From contig NZ_CANLRL010000006.1 of NCBI RefSeq assembly GCF_947493595.1, positions 124,001-188,000 on the forward strand: a stretch of DNA of 64,000 nucleotides. Reading direction: 5' to 3'. Origin of the DNA: an uncultured Shimia sp. Lineage in GTDB: Bacteria; Pseudomonadota; Alphaproteobacteria; Rhodobacterales; Rhodobacteraceae. The notes under the pieces were generated by a model that saw nothing but the letters and a program-made list of their open reading frames with translations, made no database searches and was not told the DNA's origin. The position numbers and the translations under genes were made by a program. The stretch's first letter is position 1, and every line of letters begins with the position of its first letter. Shown here piece after piece: positions 38,216 through 47,102 of this stretch.

Positions 38216-38681
38216 ACTTTGCCGCCGATCGGTAATGTGACGACGCCGCCGCCTCCGCCCAGCGTCCGGTGGTCCAGTTGTTGTTGCCACCTTTCATCGC
38301 CTTGCCATACAGCGCCTCTTGATCCAGACCATCAATCAACTGATGCCACCGCAAATGCGCCGCCTCAAACCCAGCCTTGGCCGTGCCCCAATCCACATCC
38401 TGATGTTTGGCCAGCAAGTCTGCGTTATACGCTTTAAGCTGGTTCCACTTATATCCTGGCGCCGGAAAGGCCACCGCTATACCCGCCTGCCCATCGGCAT
38501 ACCAACCTAAAAACAAATCAATCCAATGCGCGCGATGTACCAACACGTCGCGCATGCTCCAATTGTCTCCATGTTGATACAGCGCCAGATCCGGCGGCAC
38601 GGTCGCAATCACTTTTTGAAGTTTCTTAAATTCAACGTCGGCAACGGCCAACAAATCCGCTTTGGTCGTAGCTGCAGGCAT
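38181..38681 (-). CDS. ClbS/DfsB family four-helix bundle protein (DUF1706)
   Basis: A 166-residue helical protein. TTKADLLAVADVEFKKLQKVIA and HGDNWSMRDVLVHRAHWIDLFLGWYADG match the DinB-like ClbS/DfsB group, whose founding member ClbS protects cells from colibactin. Most members have unknown roles. ATG 38681 is preceded by GGGAGGTGCGTT and is chosen over the in-frame start at 38699. Confidence 0.85.
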   Translation of the reverse strand: MPAATTKADLLAVADVEFKKLQKVIATVPPDLALYQHGDNWSMRDVLVHRAHWIDLFLGWYADGQAGIAVAFPAPGYKWNQLKAYNADLLAKHQDVDWGTAKAGFEAAHLRWHQLIDGLDQEALYGKAMKGGNNNWTTGRWAEAAASSHYRSAAKFIRACLRETAA

Positions 38682-38808
38682 AACGCACCTCCCGCTCAAA
38701 GATACTTGCGCGCCACATCTTCATCTTTGACGTGAGTCAAGGCACCCAATGAGCGAATCTGCAGGAAAAAATTGGTAGCACCCAAAATCTGCCTTAGCCA
38801 GGCGCGTC

Positions 38809-39690
38809 TTATCCCTCGTTTTCAAGCAGCATCCACAGCGCCACACAGGTCAGGCCAATGCCAATCAGCACAAAACCACTGGGCGCCCCATGCCCCAAGC
38901 CGATCTCCCACAAGATCACCCAGCTGGGCACCAGATAGGTGTAGGCCATAACCTTGGCACTGGGCAGGTGCAGCGTGGCAAACTGCAACAAAACAAAGGT
39001 CGCTGCGGAGGCAAACACCGCCAAATAGACAATGGTCCCCCAGACCAGCGGTTCCAGCGCCAGCCACTCTGTTGTCCAAAGATCGCGCCACCCAACGCCG
39101 GTCAGGATCACCAACCCGGCAATCAGGGTGCCAAAGGTGAACACCACCGGCGCTTCGCCACGGTTCAACTTACGGACCATCGGCGTATAAAGCGCGTGCA
39201 ACATGCAGCCCCAGAAATAGTAGATTTCGCCCTGCCCCACTTCAAAGCGCAGAAACGCCTGCCAGTCAGCCCGAAAAATAACCCACAGCGCCCCGATGCC
39301 GCCAATGCCCAGTGCCACAAACATGCGCTTGGTGGTGATCTGACGCAGTAGAACCCAGCCAAATCCGGCCGACATGAGCGGCGTCAAAGTGAACACCGCT
39401 GCCGTGCTCACTGGATGGGCGGTCTTCAATCCCTCAAACATCAGCACAAAATAGCCCGCAAACAGCCCGCCAAGGATCAGATATCGCCAAGGCGCACGCC
39501 ATGCAGTGGCCGGGAGGCCTTTGGTGGCCAGAGCCGCCACCCCAATCACCCCCGCCGCAATCAAAAAGCGCACCGCGTTAAGTGCCGCGGGTTCCACCGC
39601 ATTGGCGCTCATTGATCCAAGCGAAAACGACCCGGCCACCAATGCGGAGAACAGCAACATGGCCAAATGGCCGCGCAAATGTAGCGTCAT
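38809..39690 (-). CDS. EamA/DMT family transporter
   Basis: A 293-residue protein with ten hydrophobic helices in two EamA repeats. MTLHLRGHLAMLLFSALVAGSF opens it, and each half has the usual small-residue helices, such as AALNAVRFLIAAGVIGVAALA and GGLFAGYFVLMFEGL. Members export amino acids or other small metabolites. The start overlaps the LysR stop (ATGA), so it is likely cotranscribed with and perhaps regulated by that protein. Confidence 0.88.
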   Translation of the reverse strand: MTLHLRGHLAMLLFSALVAGSFSLGSMSANAVEPAALNAVRFLIAAGVIGVAALATKGLPATAWRAPWRYLILGGLFAGYFVLMFEGLKTAHPVSTAAVFTLTPLMSAGFGWVLLRQITTKRMFVALGIGGIGALWVIFRADWQAFLRFEVGQGEIYYFWGCMLHALYTPMVRKLNRGEAPVVFTFGTLIAGLVILTGVGWRDLWTTEWLALEPLVWGTIVYLAVFASAATFVLLQFATLHLPSAKVMAYTYLVPSWVILWEIGLGHGAPSGFVLIGIGLTCVALWMLLENEG

Positions 39691-40571
39691 CGCGTGGAAG
39701 TCCAATCCTGCGCCCGCTCTTTGAGGAACGCCAAAAACGTCTGTACTTTGATGGTGCGGTGTAGATCTACATGGGTGATCAGACGCACATTGATTGCCCA
39801 CTCATCTCTGGGCGCCAAGACCTGCGTCAACGGTTCACCCGGTTCGACATCCCATACAGGCAAAAACCCCAAACCTGCGCCTTGACGAATCCCTGCGGCG
39901 GTGGCCCGGTCAGACGACGAGCGAAACACCACATTTTCACGCGGCACCTGCGTCTTCAGCCACCGGTAGAAAGGCGCCCGGCTGTCTGGATTGTCGTGCC
40001 CAACAAAGCGATGGTTCACCAAATCTGCTTCATCTTTTGGCGCGCCATATTTGGCAATATACTTATCCGCGCCGTACATCGCTGCGGGCAAATGCGCGAG
40101 CTTTTGCACCACATTGTCCGGCTGCACCTCGCCATCTCCGGCCCGGATCGCCACATGCGCCTCGCCATATTCCAGTCGGAACACCCGATCTCCGGTCAAA
40201 AACCGCACCATCAGATCTGGATGTGCTGCCTGAAAATCCGCAAGGATTGGCGCCACCAACGGGGCAAACCCGCCCAACGCCGTGACCACCAATTCACCGG
40301 ACACATCCGCGCCGCGACCTTTGATACGGCCCTCCAATTGACCCAGCTGATCGTCCGTGGTCTGTGCCACGCGCATCAGGTCTTCCCCCGCTTCCGTTGG
40401 CGTATAGCCCCGCGCATGGCGCTGAAACAGCTTCACGCCCAACTGCGCCTCTAACGCGTCAATGTGGCGGATCACCGTGGCATGGTGCACACCCAAAACT
40501 TCTGCCGCGCCACTCACAGTGCCCAGTCGAGCCACCTGAAACGCCGTGCGCACCTCATCCCAATTCTTCAT
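39687..40571 (-). CDS. LysR family transcriptional regulator
   Basis: A 294-residue regulator. The N-terminal helix-turn-helix reads FQVARLGTVSGAAEVLGVHHATVIRHIDALEAQLGVKLFQRHARGY. The C-terminal two thirds form the effector-binding domain. It is divergent from the azoreductase gene across 123 bases that include an ATTGC-N10-GCAAT dyad, and it overlaps the DMT transporter gene downstream. Either could be its target. Confidence 0.92.
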   Translation of the reverse strand: MKNWDEVRTAFQVARLGTVSGAAEVLGVHHATVIRHIDALEAQLGVKLFQRHARGYTPTEAGEDLMRVAQTTDDQLGQLEGRIKGRGADVSGELVVTALGGFAPLVAPILADFQAAHPDLMVRFLTGDRVFRLEYGEAHVAIRAGDGEVQPDNVVQKLAHLPAAMYGADKYIAKYGAPKDEADLVNHRFVGHDNPDSRAPFYRWLKTQVPRENVVFRSSSDRATAAGIRQGAGLGFLPVWDVEPGEPLTQVLAPRDEWAINVRLITHVDLHRTIKVQTFLAFLKERAQDWTSTR

Positions 40572-40627
40572 GTCCTGACCTCACTGCGCTTTGTGCAAAT
40601 TCAAACACGTCATGCGCATTTGCTGCG

Positions 40628-40647
40628 ATTGCGTGTGAAATTGCAAT
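40628..40647. promoter_or_regulatory. Possible LysR operator between the LysR and azoreductase genes
   Basis: ATTGC-N10-GCAAT is a perfect interrupted dyad of 20 bases in the divergent intergenic region, about 48 bases upstream of the azoreductase ATG. The form resembles the T-N11-A sites of LysR proteins. Function is inferred from position only. Confidence 0.4.
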
Positions 40648-40694
40648 ACCCCATCTTCTCCTCAATCACAGACACACTCGCATGGAGATCCACA

Positions 40695-41240
40695 ATGACC
40701 CACACAGTTCTGCACATCGACAGTTCCGCACGCTTCACCGATTCCGCCTCCCGCACCGCCTCTGCGGCACTGGTCGCTGAGCAAGACGCCAGCCACGTCA
40801 TCCGCCGCGATCTGGCGGAAACCACGCTGCCGTTTTTGGACGAGGCCTTCACCCAAGCCACCTTCACCCCGCCAGAAGCCCGCACCGGCGCCCAGAAAGC
40901 CGCGCTGGAAATTTCTGACACGCTGGTTGCAGAGCTTCAGGCGGCAGACACCATTATTATTGGCGCCGCGATCTACAACTTTTCCATCCCGGCGTCGCTA
41001 AAGGCCTGGATCGACCAAGTGGCCCGCGCTGGCGTGACTTTTGCCTACACCGACACCGGCCCCAAAGGCCTGCTCGAAGGCAAGAAAGTCATTGTCACCT
41101 TTGCCTCCGGGGGCACCGAAATTGGCTCCGACATCGACTTCGCCTCAAACTATCTACGCTTTGTCTTGGGCTTTTTGGGCCTCGCAGATGTGACCATCCT
41201 CAACAAAGACGGTGCCGAAGTGGCCGCCAAAGCCGCCTAA
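40695..41240 (+). CDS. azoR: FMN-dependent NADH-azoreductase / NAD(P)H oxidoreductase
   Basis: A 181-residue flavodoxin-fold reductase. VLHIDSSARFTDSASR binds the FMN phosphate, PMYNFSIPASLKAWIDQV-type segment is present as IYNFSIPASLKAWIDQVARAG, and VTFASGGTEIGS follows. Known members reduce quinones and azo dyes with two electrons. ATG 40695 is preceded by GGAGA and gives the usual N-terminus. Confidence 0.9.
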   Translation: MTHTVLHIDSSARFTDSASRTASAALVAEQDASHVIRRDLAETTLPFLDEAFTQATFTPPEARTGAQKAALEISDTLVAELQAADTIIIGAAIYNFSIPASLKAWIDQVARAGVTFAYTDTGPKGLLEGKKVIVTFASGGTEIGSDIDFASNYLRFVLGFLGLADVTILNKDGAEVAAKAA

Positions 41241-41303
41241 GCTTCTTCTTGCCCAAAATAGCCTGGGGGAGTCACATCTTGGATGTGACGGGGGCAACGC
41301 CCC

Positions 41304-41843
41304 CTACCCCAACTCCAGCATCTCGGGCGCCACGCCCAGTTTCTCAAGGAACAGCCAAAGATCACCCACATTCATCGCCACCGTGCGATCATTCACCAGC
41401 GGATGCATGTAGATCTTCTCAGCCTCTTTCACGGCTGCATCAATAAAGAACCGCATACCCGCCTCGGCCCCGTTGATCATCGCCAAAGGCGTCACCGCCC
41501 CGGGCCGCACCCCCAGGTTCTGCAACAACCGATCTGCCGACCCAAACGACAGCCCGCCCACGCCCAGCTGTTTGCCCAAGGCCTTTAGATCAATCTCGCG
41601 ATCCTGCTCCAGCGTCACCAGATAATTGCGCTTCTTCTTGTCTCGCAAATACAGGTTCTTGACGCGAAACGCGGTCTCGCCCTCCACCTGCATGGCGTCC
41701 TCTACAGACTTGGCATCCTCCACCGTGCGCAGCGGCACATGTTCGTGCAGCACGTAACCCAGCCCCCAGTCCTTCAACTGCGTCAAAAGCGCGTCCGAAC
41801 TCACCGGTAACGTGTCTTGAAACTGAGATGATGCATCCGCCAT
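41304..41843 (-). CDS. Prolyl-tRNA editing protein (YbaK/ProX family)
   Basis: A 179-residue deacylase. The fold shows HEHVPLRTVEDAKSVEDAM, the conserved KNLYLRDKKKRNYLVTL with catalytic Lys, and GVRPGAVTPLAMINGAE. Such proteins hydrolyse alanyl- or cysteinyl-tRNAPro in trans, guarding proline codons. Related genomes label it prolyl-tRNA synthetase associated domain protein. Confidence 0.92.
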   Translation of the reverse strand: MADASSQFQDTLPVSSDALLTQLKDWGLGYVLHEHVPLRTVEDAKSVEDAMQVEGETAFRVKNLYLRDKKKRNYLVTLEQDREIDLKALGKQLGVGGLSFGSADRLLQNLGVRPGAVTPLAMINGAEAGMRFFIDAAVKEAEKIYMHPLVNDRTVAMNVGDLWLFLEKLGVAPEMLELG

Positions 41844-41951
41844 ATTGCGATCTCCTTATCGCGATCCCCGACATGCTTCTTCTGCGCAACACTGCTAACC
41901 GTCAAGAAAATTTGCCTTGAACAATGTCGATTGCCACCGCAAATCTAAGCC

Positions 41952-42437
41952 ATGCGAGTGACCCGAGACACCCCGACCCTTCTTGTGATTGACTGGGTGC
42001 GTTGGCCACTTGCAATTTTGTCTGCGGCAGTTTTCCTGATTGGCGTTTGGTTTCTTTTTCGACCTAATGAAGCGCTGGATGGCGAGGCGCTTATTGTCGG
42101 TGTCACGTTCATACTTATCGGCGGCGCTATTTTTTGTTCCGCGTCCCAGCGTAGGCGTCTAACCTTAAACCGCGATACTGGCATCGTGGAGTTACGCGTG
42201 CATTCGCTTTTAGGAACTTCGGTTCAAGAATACCCACTGGATACGCTCCGGGCCGCGCGTTGCGAGCGGGTCGAGGACGAAAACACATACTATAACCTTT
42301 TTTTGGAGTTCACAGACGAAACGATCCCTTTGAATTCTTCCCTTGCTTCTTGGGAGCTAGAACCCGAGGCCCACATTCACATCAACACCTGGCTCGCAAA
42401 CCACGCCCCTGTTGACTCTACACCTCCTTCGGCGTAA
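41952..42437 (+). CDS. Hypothetical membrane protein with PH-like domain
   Basis: A 161-residue protein with two N-terminal membrane helices (LAILSAAVFLIGVWFLF and ALIVGVTFILIGGAIFCS), then a soluble beta-rich region (RRLTLNRDTGIVELRVHSLLGTSVQEYPL) that resembles bacterial PH-like domains. I do not recognise a specific family. It lies alone upstream of ffh. Confidence 0.65.
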   Translation: MRVTRDTPTLLVIDWVRWPLAILSAAVFLIGVWFLFRPNEALDGEALIVGVTFILIGGAIFCSASQRRRLTLNRDTGIVELRVHSLLGTSVQEYPLDTLRAARCERVEDENTYYNLFLEFTDETIPLNSSLASWELEPEAHIHINTWLANHAPVDSTPPSA

Positions 42438-42595
42438 ACGCGCAGCACTTCCGGGAGTCCGTCAAACTTCCGGTCCCAGGCATCATGCCGGGATCGCCCC
42501 CCATCAGCGCGTCGCGCCCATGGGGGACATTGGCGTATGGGCGGTTCGTACCTATGTTCGGGCCATGTTTGAAACGGTGAAAGGAACCGGCAGCG

Positions 42596-44119
42596 ATGTT
42601 TGAAAATCTAAGCGAACGCCTCTCTGGAGTCTTTGATCGTCTCACCAAGCAGGGTGCCCTGTCTGAGGACGACGTCAAAACCGCGCTGCGCGAAGTGCGC
42701 GTTGCCCTTTTGGAAGCCGACGTTTCGCTGCCCGTCGCCCGCGACTTCGTCAAAGCCGTGCAGGAAAAAGCCACCGGTCAGGCTGTCACCAAATCCGTGA
42801 CACCGGGCCAGCAGGTTGTAAAAATTGTGCACGACGCGTTGAAAGACGTGTTGGCCGGGGATGAAAACGCCGAAACCGGCGCGCTCAAAATTGACAGCCC
42901 ACCCGCACCGATCCTGATGGTCGGTCTGCAGGGTTCTGGTAAGACCACCACCACCGGTAAGCTCGCCAAACGCCTGACCGAGAAAGACGGCAAGCGCGTG
43001 TTGATGGCCTCGCTCGACATCTATCGCCCAGCCGCGATGCAACAGCTTCAGGTACTTGGCACCCAGATCGGCGTCGACACCCTGCCCATCGTGGCCGGTG
43101 AGTCCGCCGTACAGATCGCCAAACGCGCCAAGCAACAGGCGACACTGGGCGGCTATGACGTCTACATGCTCGACACCGCTGGTCGTTTGCAGATCGACGA
43201 AGTCCTGATGAAAGAGGTCGAGGACGTGCGCGACGTGGTCAACCCACGCGAAACACTCCTCGTGGTCGATGGCCTCACCGGTCAGGTCGCCGTGGAAGTG
43301 GCCGAAGAGTTTGACGGCAAAATTGGCATCTCCGGTGTGGTCCTCACCCGGATGGACGGTGATGGCCGTGGCGGCGCAGCGCTCTCGATGCGCGCAGTGA
43401 CCGGCAAACCGATCAAATTTGTCGGCCTCGGCGAAAAGATGGACGCGCTCGAAACCTTCGAGGCGGACCGGATCGCAGGCCGTATTCTGGGCATGGGCGA
43501 CATCGTTGCCCTTGTTGAGAAAGCCCAGGAAACCATCGAGGCTGAGCAAGCCGAAAAAATGATGAAGCGCTTCCAAAAAGGTCGCTTCAACATGAACGAC
43601 ATGAAAATGCAGCTTGAGCAGATGCAGAAAATGGGCGGCATGGAAGGCATGATGGGCATGCTTCCCGGCATGGCCAAAATGGCCAAAGGCGTTCAGGACG
43701 CCGGCTTTGACGACAAGATGATCCTGCGCCAGATCGCCATGATCCAGTCCATGACCAAAATGGAACGCGCCAACCCGCAGCTGCTGCAAGCCTCGCGCAA
43801 AAAGCGAATTGCCAAGGGCTCCGGCATGGAGGTTTCTGACCTCAACAAACTTCTGAAGATGCAGCGCCAGATGGGCGACATGATGAAGAAGATGGGCAAA
43901 ATGGGCAAAGGCGGCATGCTGAAGCAGGCCATGAAAGGCATGGTTGGCAAAGGTGGCGCGGACATGGCCAACATGGACCCGTCCCAGATGGACCCGAAAC
44001 AACTTGAAGCCGCCGCCAAAGCGCTTGGTGGCAAAGGCGGCCTGCCAGGCGGTCTTGGTGGATTGGGTGGCGGCATGGGCCTGCCCCCTGGCCTGTCGGG
44101 CTTCGGGAAGAAAAAGTAA
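42596..44119 (+). CDS. ffh: Signal recognition particle protein Ffh
   Basis: A 507-residue SRP GTPase. FENLSERLSGVFDRL starts the N domain; the G domain has GLQGSGKTTTTGKLA, DTAGRLQIDE and TRMDGDGRGGAAL. The methionine-rich M domain (MGGMEGMMGMLPGMAKMAK) binds the SRP RNA encoded at 23022 and signal peptides. The tail is unusually rich in Gly, Met and Lys. Its stop overlaps the next start (TAATG). Confidence 0.97.
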   Translation: MFENLSERLSGVFDRLTKQGALSEDDVKTALREVRVALLEADVSLPVARDFVKAVQEKATGQAVTKSVTPGQQVVKIVHDALKDVLAGDENAETGALKIDSPPAPILMVGLQGSGKTTTTGKLAKRLTEKDGKRVLMASLDIYRPAAMQQLQVLGTQIGVDTLPIVAGESAVQIAKRAKQQATLGGYDVYMLDTAGRLQIDEVLMKEVEDVRDVVNPRETLLVVDGLTGQVAVEVAEEFDGKIGISGVVLTRMDGDGRGGAALSMRAVTGKPIKFVGLGEKMDALETFEADRIAGRILGMGDIVALVEKAQETIEAEQAEKMMKRFQKGRFNMNDMKMQLEQMQKMGGMEGMMGMLPGMAKMAKGVQDAGFDDKMILRQIAMIQSMTKMERANPQLLQASRKKRIAKGSGMEVSDLNKLLKMQRQMGDMMKKMGKMGKGGMLKQAMKGMVGKGGADMANMDPSQMDPKQLEAAAKALGGKGGLPGGLGGLGGGMGLPPGLSGFGKKK

Positions 44120-44454
44120 TGATCACCTGCACCCTCACATATGAGATCGACCCAAATCAGGTCGCGGCCTTTGAGGCCTACGCCAAGGTTTGGATTGGTC
44201 TGGTCAACCGGATGGGCGGCACCCATCACGGCTATTGGCTGCCATCTGAGGGGGCCAATGACGTGGCCTATGCGATGTTCTCTTATCCGTCTCTGGCGGC
44301 CTATGAAGCGTATCGCGCCGCGTCGATGGAAGACGAAGAGTGCCAGAAAGCCTTTGCTTTCGCACAGAAAACCGGCTGCATCCGCCGCTACGACCGCACA
44401 TTCACACGCCCGGTGCTCGACGCTGCGCCAATCGAGGCTTTGGACGCGTTCTGA
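44119..44454 (+). CDS. NIPSNAP family protein
   Basis: A 111-residue alpha/beta-barrel dimer protein. MITCTLTYEIDPNQVAAFEAYAKVWIGLVNRMGGTHHGYWLPSEG matches NIPSNAP, a fold related to antibiotic-biosynthesis monooxygenases. Its exact role is unknown. It is coupled to ffh by a one-base overlap and to the first GNAT gene by ATGA. Confidence 0.88.
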   Translation: MITCTLTYEIDPNQVAAFEAYAKVWIGLVNRMGGTHHGYWLPSEGANDVAYAMFSYPSLAAYEAYRAASMEDEECQKAFAFAQKTGCIRRYDRTFTRPVLDAAPIEALDAF

Positions 44455-45041
44455 TGACCTTGCACACCACATACCCTTGGGAGGCTCCCGCCTCCGGAGC
44501 TGCCGCCGCACTGGCGACGCAGGTGGAAATGTGTGTGCCCACGCTTGAGACTCCACGTCTGTCTTTGCGCCCGATGCGCCTGACAGATTTCTCCACCTTT
44601 CACGCCATTCTCTCCAGCGACCGTACGGTCTTTATGGACGGCCCGTTTGACCGAGACGAAGCCTGGGCCGAGTTCACCCAATGTGTAAGCGGCTGGATGC
44701 TGCGCGGCGTCGGCTATTTTACCATCCTGAAACGCGACACCGGAGCCATTTTGGGCTTTGTTGGTTTGGGCATGGAATTTGGCGACCAGGAACATGAGCT
44801 GGGCTACTTCCTCACCAAGGACGCCGAGGGTTTTGGCTATGCCACCGAAGCCGCCGAAGCCGTGCGCGACTTTGGTTTGGGCCAGATGGAACTGCCGTCT
44901 TTGGTCAGCTACATCGACCTGCCCAACACGCAATCTGCCGCCGTCGCATCGCGCCTCGGTGCCAAACGCGATGCGCAGGCCGAGGCGATGTTTTCCGAGC
45001 CGGTTCAGGTCTGGCGTCACCAGCTGGAGGCCTACGCGTGA
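44454..45041 (+). CDS. GNAT family N-acetyltransferase, tandem copy 1
   Basis: A 195-residue RimJ/RimL-like acetyltransferase and the most divergent of four tandem copies. A 30-residue N-terminal extension precedes PTLETPRLSLRPMRLTDFSTF. The acetyl-CoA region reads ELGYFLTKDAEGFGYATEAAEAVRDFGL and the end is QSAAVASRLGAKRD. The start overlaps the NIPSNAP stop by ATGA. Confidence 0.9.
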   Translation: MTLHTTYPWEAPASGAAAALATQVEMCVPTLETPRLSLRPMRLTDFSTFHAILSSDRTVFMDGPFDRDEAWAEFTQCVSGWMLRGVGYFTILKRDTGAILGFVGLGMEFGDQEHELGYFLTKDAEGFGYATEAAEAVRDFGLGQMELPSLVSYIDLPNTQSAAVASRLGAKRDAQAEAMFSEPVQVWRHQLEAYA

Positions 45042-45586
45042 TGCGCATTGAGATCCCCCAGCTTGAAACCGACCGTCTGATCCTGCGCGGCCCGCAGTTG
45101 TCTGACTTTGACGCTATTGCGGCGTTCTTTGCCTCTGACCGCTCCAAATTTGTCGGCGGCCCAATGTCGGCCGAACAAGCCTGGCGCACCTTGGCATTGG
45201 AAGCCGGCCATTGGACCCTGCGCGGCTACGGCCGCTGGATTGTAGCGGAGCGCGACACCAACGCGCCGGTCGGCAATATTGGCCTGTGGTTCCCGCACGG
45301 CTGGCCAGAGCCAGAAATCGGTTGGGACCTGTTTGAAGGGTTCGAAGGCAAAGGCTACGCCACCGAGGCCGCCACAGCAGCCCGCAGCTACGCCTACGAC
45401 GTACTCGGCTGGGACACAGCCATCAGTTTGGTGGACCCCAAAAACACCGCCTCTCGCAAGCTGGCGCAACGCATGGGCGCACGTCACGACGGCGACTTCA
45501 CGCATGAGCGCTTCGGCACCGTGCAAATCTGGCGTCACTTGCCTCCGGGCGAACTCGTCAATGGTGGAATGGAGGCCTACGCATGA
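45038..45586 (+). CDS. GNAT family N-acetyltransferase, tandem copy 2
   Basis: A 182-residue RimJ/RimL-like acetyltransferase starting IPQLETDRLILRGPQLSDFDAIAAFFASDRSKFVGGP. The binding loop is EIGWDLFEGFEGKGYATEAATAARSYAYD. It shares the WIVAERDTNAPVG and NTASRKLAQRMGA pattern with copies 3 and 4, so these three arose by duplication. ATGA overlap joins it to both neighbours. Confidence 0.92.
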   Translation: MMRIEIPQLETDRLILRGPQLSDFDAIAAFFASDRSKFVGGPMSAEQAWRTLALEAGHWTLRGYGRWIVAERDTNAPVGNIGLWFPHGWPEPEIGWDLFEGFEGKGYATEAATAARSYAYDVLGWDTAISLVDPKNTASRKLAQRMGARHDGDFTHERFGTVQIWRHLPPGELVNGGMEAYA

Positions 45587-46104
45587 GCCTCAACATAAAC
45601 ATCCCCGTGATCGAAACTGAGCGTCTGCGCCTGCGCGCGCCACAGCTTTCCGATCTCGAAGCCATGACCAAGTTCTTCGCGTCTGACCGCAGCCAATTTG
45701 TCGGCGGCCCGCGTGACGAAGCCACAACCTTCATGAGCCTGACCAGCCGCATTGGCCACTGGGTTGTGCGCGGACATGGCCTTTGGCATTTCGAAGAAAA
45801 AGAAACCGGCACCTTTATGGGCTGGACCGGCGTGATCAACGCCCCCGGCTGGCATGAGCCTGAACTGGGCTGGAGCGTGATGGAAGCTGGCGAAGGCAAA
45901 GGCTACGCCTCCGAGGCGGCGATTGCTGCGCGCACTTACGCGGCCACACACTTCGGCATGCCCCAGCTGATGAGCTACTTGGCGCCAGCCAACGCCCGAT
46001 CCATCGCCATGGCCAAACGGCTTGGCGCCACCTATGAGCGCGAACATCAGCTGCATGGCAAACTTTGCCATGTGTACCGCCACCCCAAAGTGGAGGCCGC
46101 ATGA
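45583..46104 (+). CDS. GNAT family N-acetyltransferase, tandem copy 3
   Basis: A 173-residue paralogue of copies 2 and 4. VIETERLRLRAPQLSDLEAMTKFFASDRSQFVGGP is nearly the same as copy 2 in its first 35 residues. The acetyl-CoA loop is ELGWSVMEAGEGKGYASEAAIAARTYA, and the usual NARSIAMAKRLGA follows. Target not known; RimJ/RimL relatives acetylate ribosomal protein N-termini or small amines. Confidence 0.92.
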   Translation: MSLNINIPVIETERLRLRAPQLSDLEAMTKFFASDRSQFVGGPRDEATTFMSLTSRIGHWVVRGHGLWHFEEKETGTFMGWTGVINAPGWHEPELGWSVMEAGEGKGYASEAAIAARTYAATHFGMPQLMSYLAPANARSIAMAKRLGATYEREHQLHGKLCHVYRHPKVEAA

Positions 46105-46709
46105 TGCCCACCAAGACCATACCAATCCTTGAAACCAAACGTCTGGTCCTGCGCGGTCCGGAACCTGAGGATTACCCAAACTTCAAGGCCACTTTCGCGT
46201 CCTATCGCTCCCGCTTCATGGGCGGACCTTTGAACGCCTACGAAACCTGGATGCTCTATGCGGCTGAAATCGGTCACTGGAATATCCGTGGCTATGGCAT
46301 GTGGATGATCCACGACAAAGAGACCGACGAAACGCTGGGCATGGCTGGTGGCTGGTTCCCCGCCAAATGGCCGGAGCGCGAAATCGCCTGGATCATCTGG
46401 CCCGACAAAGCTGGTCACGGCTACGCGCTGGAATCCACCCACGCCGTGCGCCGCTATTTCTACAACGAGCTGGGCTGGGACGGGGCTGTGTCCTATATCG
46501 ACCCGAAAAACCTCGACTCGATCCGCCTCGCAGAGCGCCTTGGCGCCGTGAAAGACAAATCCGCCCCGTCGGTGGATGGCCACGACGTGGTGTACCGCCA
46601 CCCCTCGCCTGACGCGCTGGCCTCCTCTCAGATTGGCGACGCCATCGAGATGGAAATCAGCCACTACGCCGACCCGATGTTCAAACCGAAAGGCTACGCA
46701 CTTGACTGA
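46101..46709 (+). CDS. GNAT family N-acetyltransferase, tandem copy 4
   Basis: A 202-residue paralogue with a C-terminal extension of about 25 residues beyond copies 2 and 3 (ASSQIGDAIEMEISHYADPM). IPILETKRLVLRGPEPEDYPNFKATFASYRSRFMGGP starts it, and EIAWIIWPDKAGHGYALESTHAVRRYFYN carries the binding loop. The start ATG at 46101 overlaps the copy 3 stop; a second ATG follows at 46104. Confidence 0.92.
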   Translation: MMPTKTIPILETKRLVLRGPEPEDYPNFKATFASYRSRFMGGPLNAYETWMLYAAEIGHWNIRGYGMWMIHDKETDETLGMAGGWFPAKWPEREIAWIIWPDKAGHGYALESTHAVRRYFYNELGWDGAVSYIDPKNLDSIRLAERLGAVKDKSAPSVDGHDVVYRHPSPDALASSQIGDAIEMEISHYADPMFKPKGYALD

Positions 46710-46998
46710 CGACACCCAACGCGCCGCCGAATTGCTGAAAGGCTACCGCGACAGCATCGACCGCCTCGACGCGATCCTCGTCTACACTTTGGGCGAGCGG
46801 TTCAAGGCCACGCAGGCTGTTGGCAAGCTCAAAGCCGAACACGACCTTCCCCCGTCCGATCCGGATCGCGAAGCGAACCAGATCGCACGTCTTGAAGATC
46901 TTGCGAAGAAGGCCGATCTGGACCCTGAATTCGCCAAGAATTTCCTGAATTTCATCATCGCTGAGGTCATTCAGCACCACAAGAAACATCAGGAATAA
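46702..46998 (+). CDS. Chorismate mutase (AroQ class)
   Basis: About 98 residues of an all-helical AroQ mutase that turns chorismate into prephenate, the substrate of PheA at 27394. YRDSIDRLDAILVYTLGERFKATQAVGKLKAEHDLPPSDPDREANQIARL shows the catalytic Arg and Lys pattern. There is no usable ATG: the best start is TTG at 46702, with AAAGG eight bases before, overlapping the last codons of GNAT copy 4. The frame stays open upstream but only as a shadow of that gene. Confidence 0.9.
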   Translation: MTDDTQRAAELLKGYRDSIDRLDAILVYTLGERFKATQAVGKLKAEHDLPPSDPDREANQIARLEDLAKKADLDPEFAKNFLNFIIAEVIQHHKKHQE

Positions 46999-47102
46999 CA
47001 AACCGTTGAGCAGGGCTGCCTCTGTTCTTCGACACCAACCCGCACCGCACTGGTGCAACACTCATGCACCCCGGTGCACACGCCATTATAGGAGATACAC
47101 CC

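Noticed and set aside
42608-44002. Long minus-strand frame opposite ffh
   Set aside because: The product is His/Phe/Leu-rich low-complexity sequence that mirrors the Met/Lys-rich M domain; no ribosome binding site.
44119-47000. Tandem GNAT block as a transferred island
   Set aside because: Overlaps of one to eight bases throughout and base use like the neighbours point to vertical descent and local duplication.
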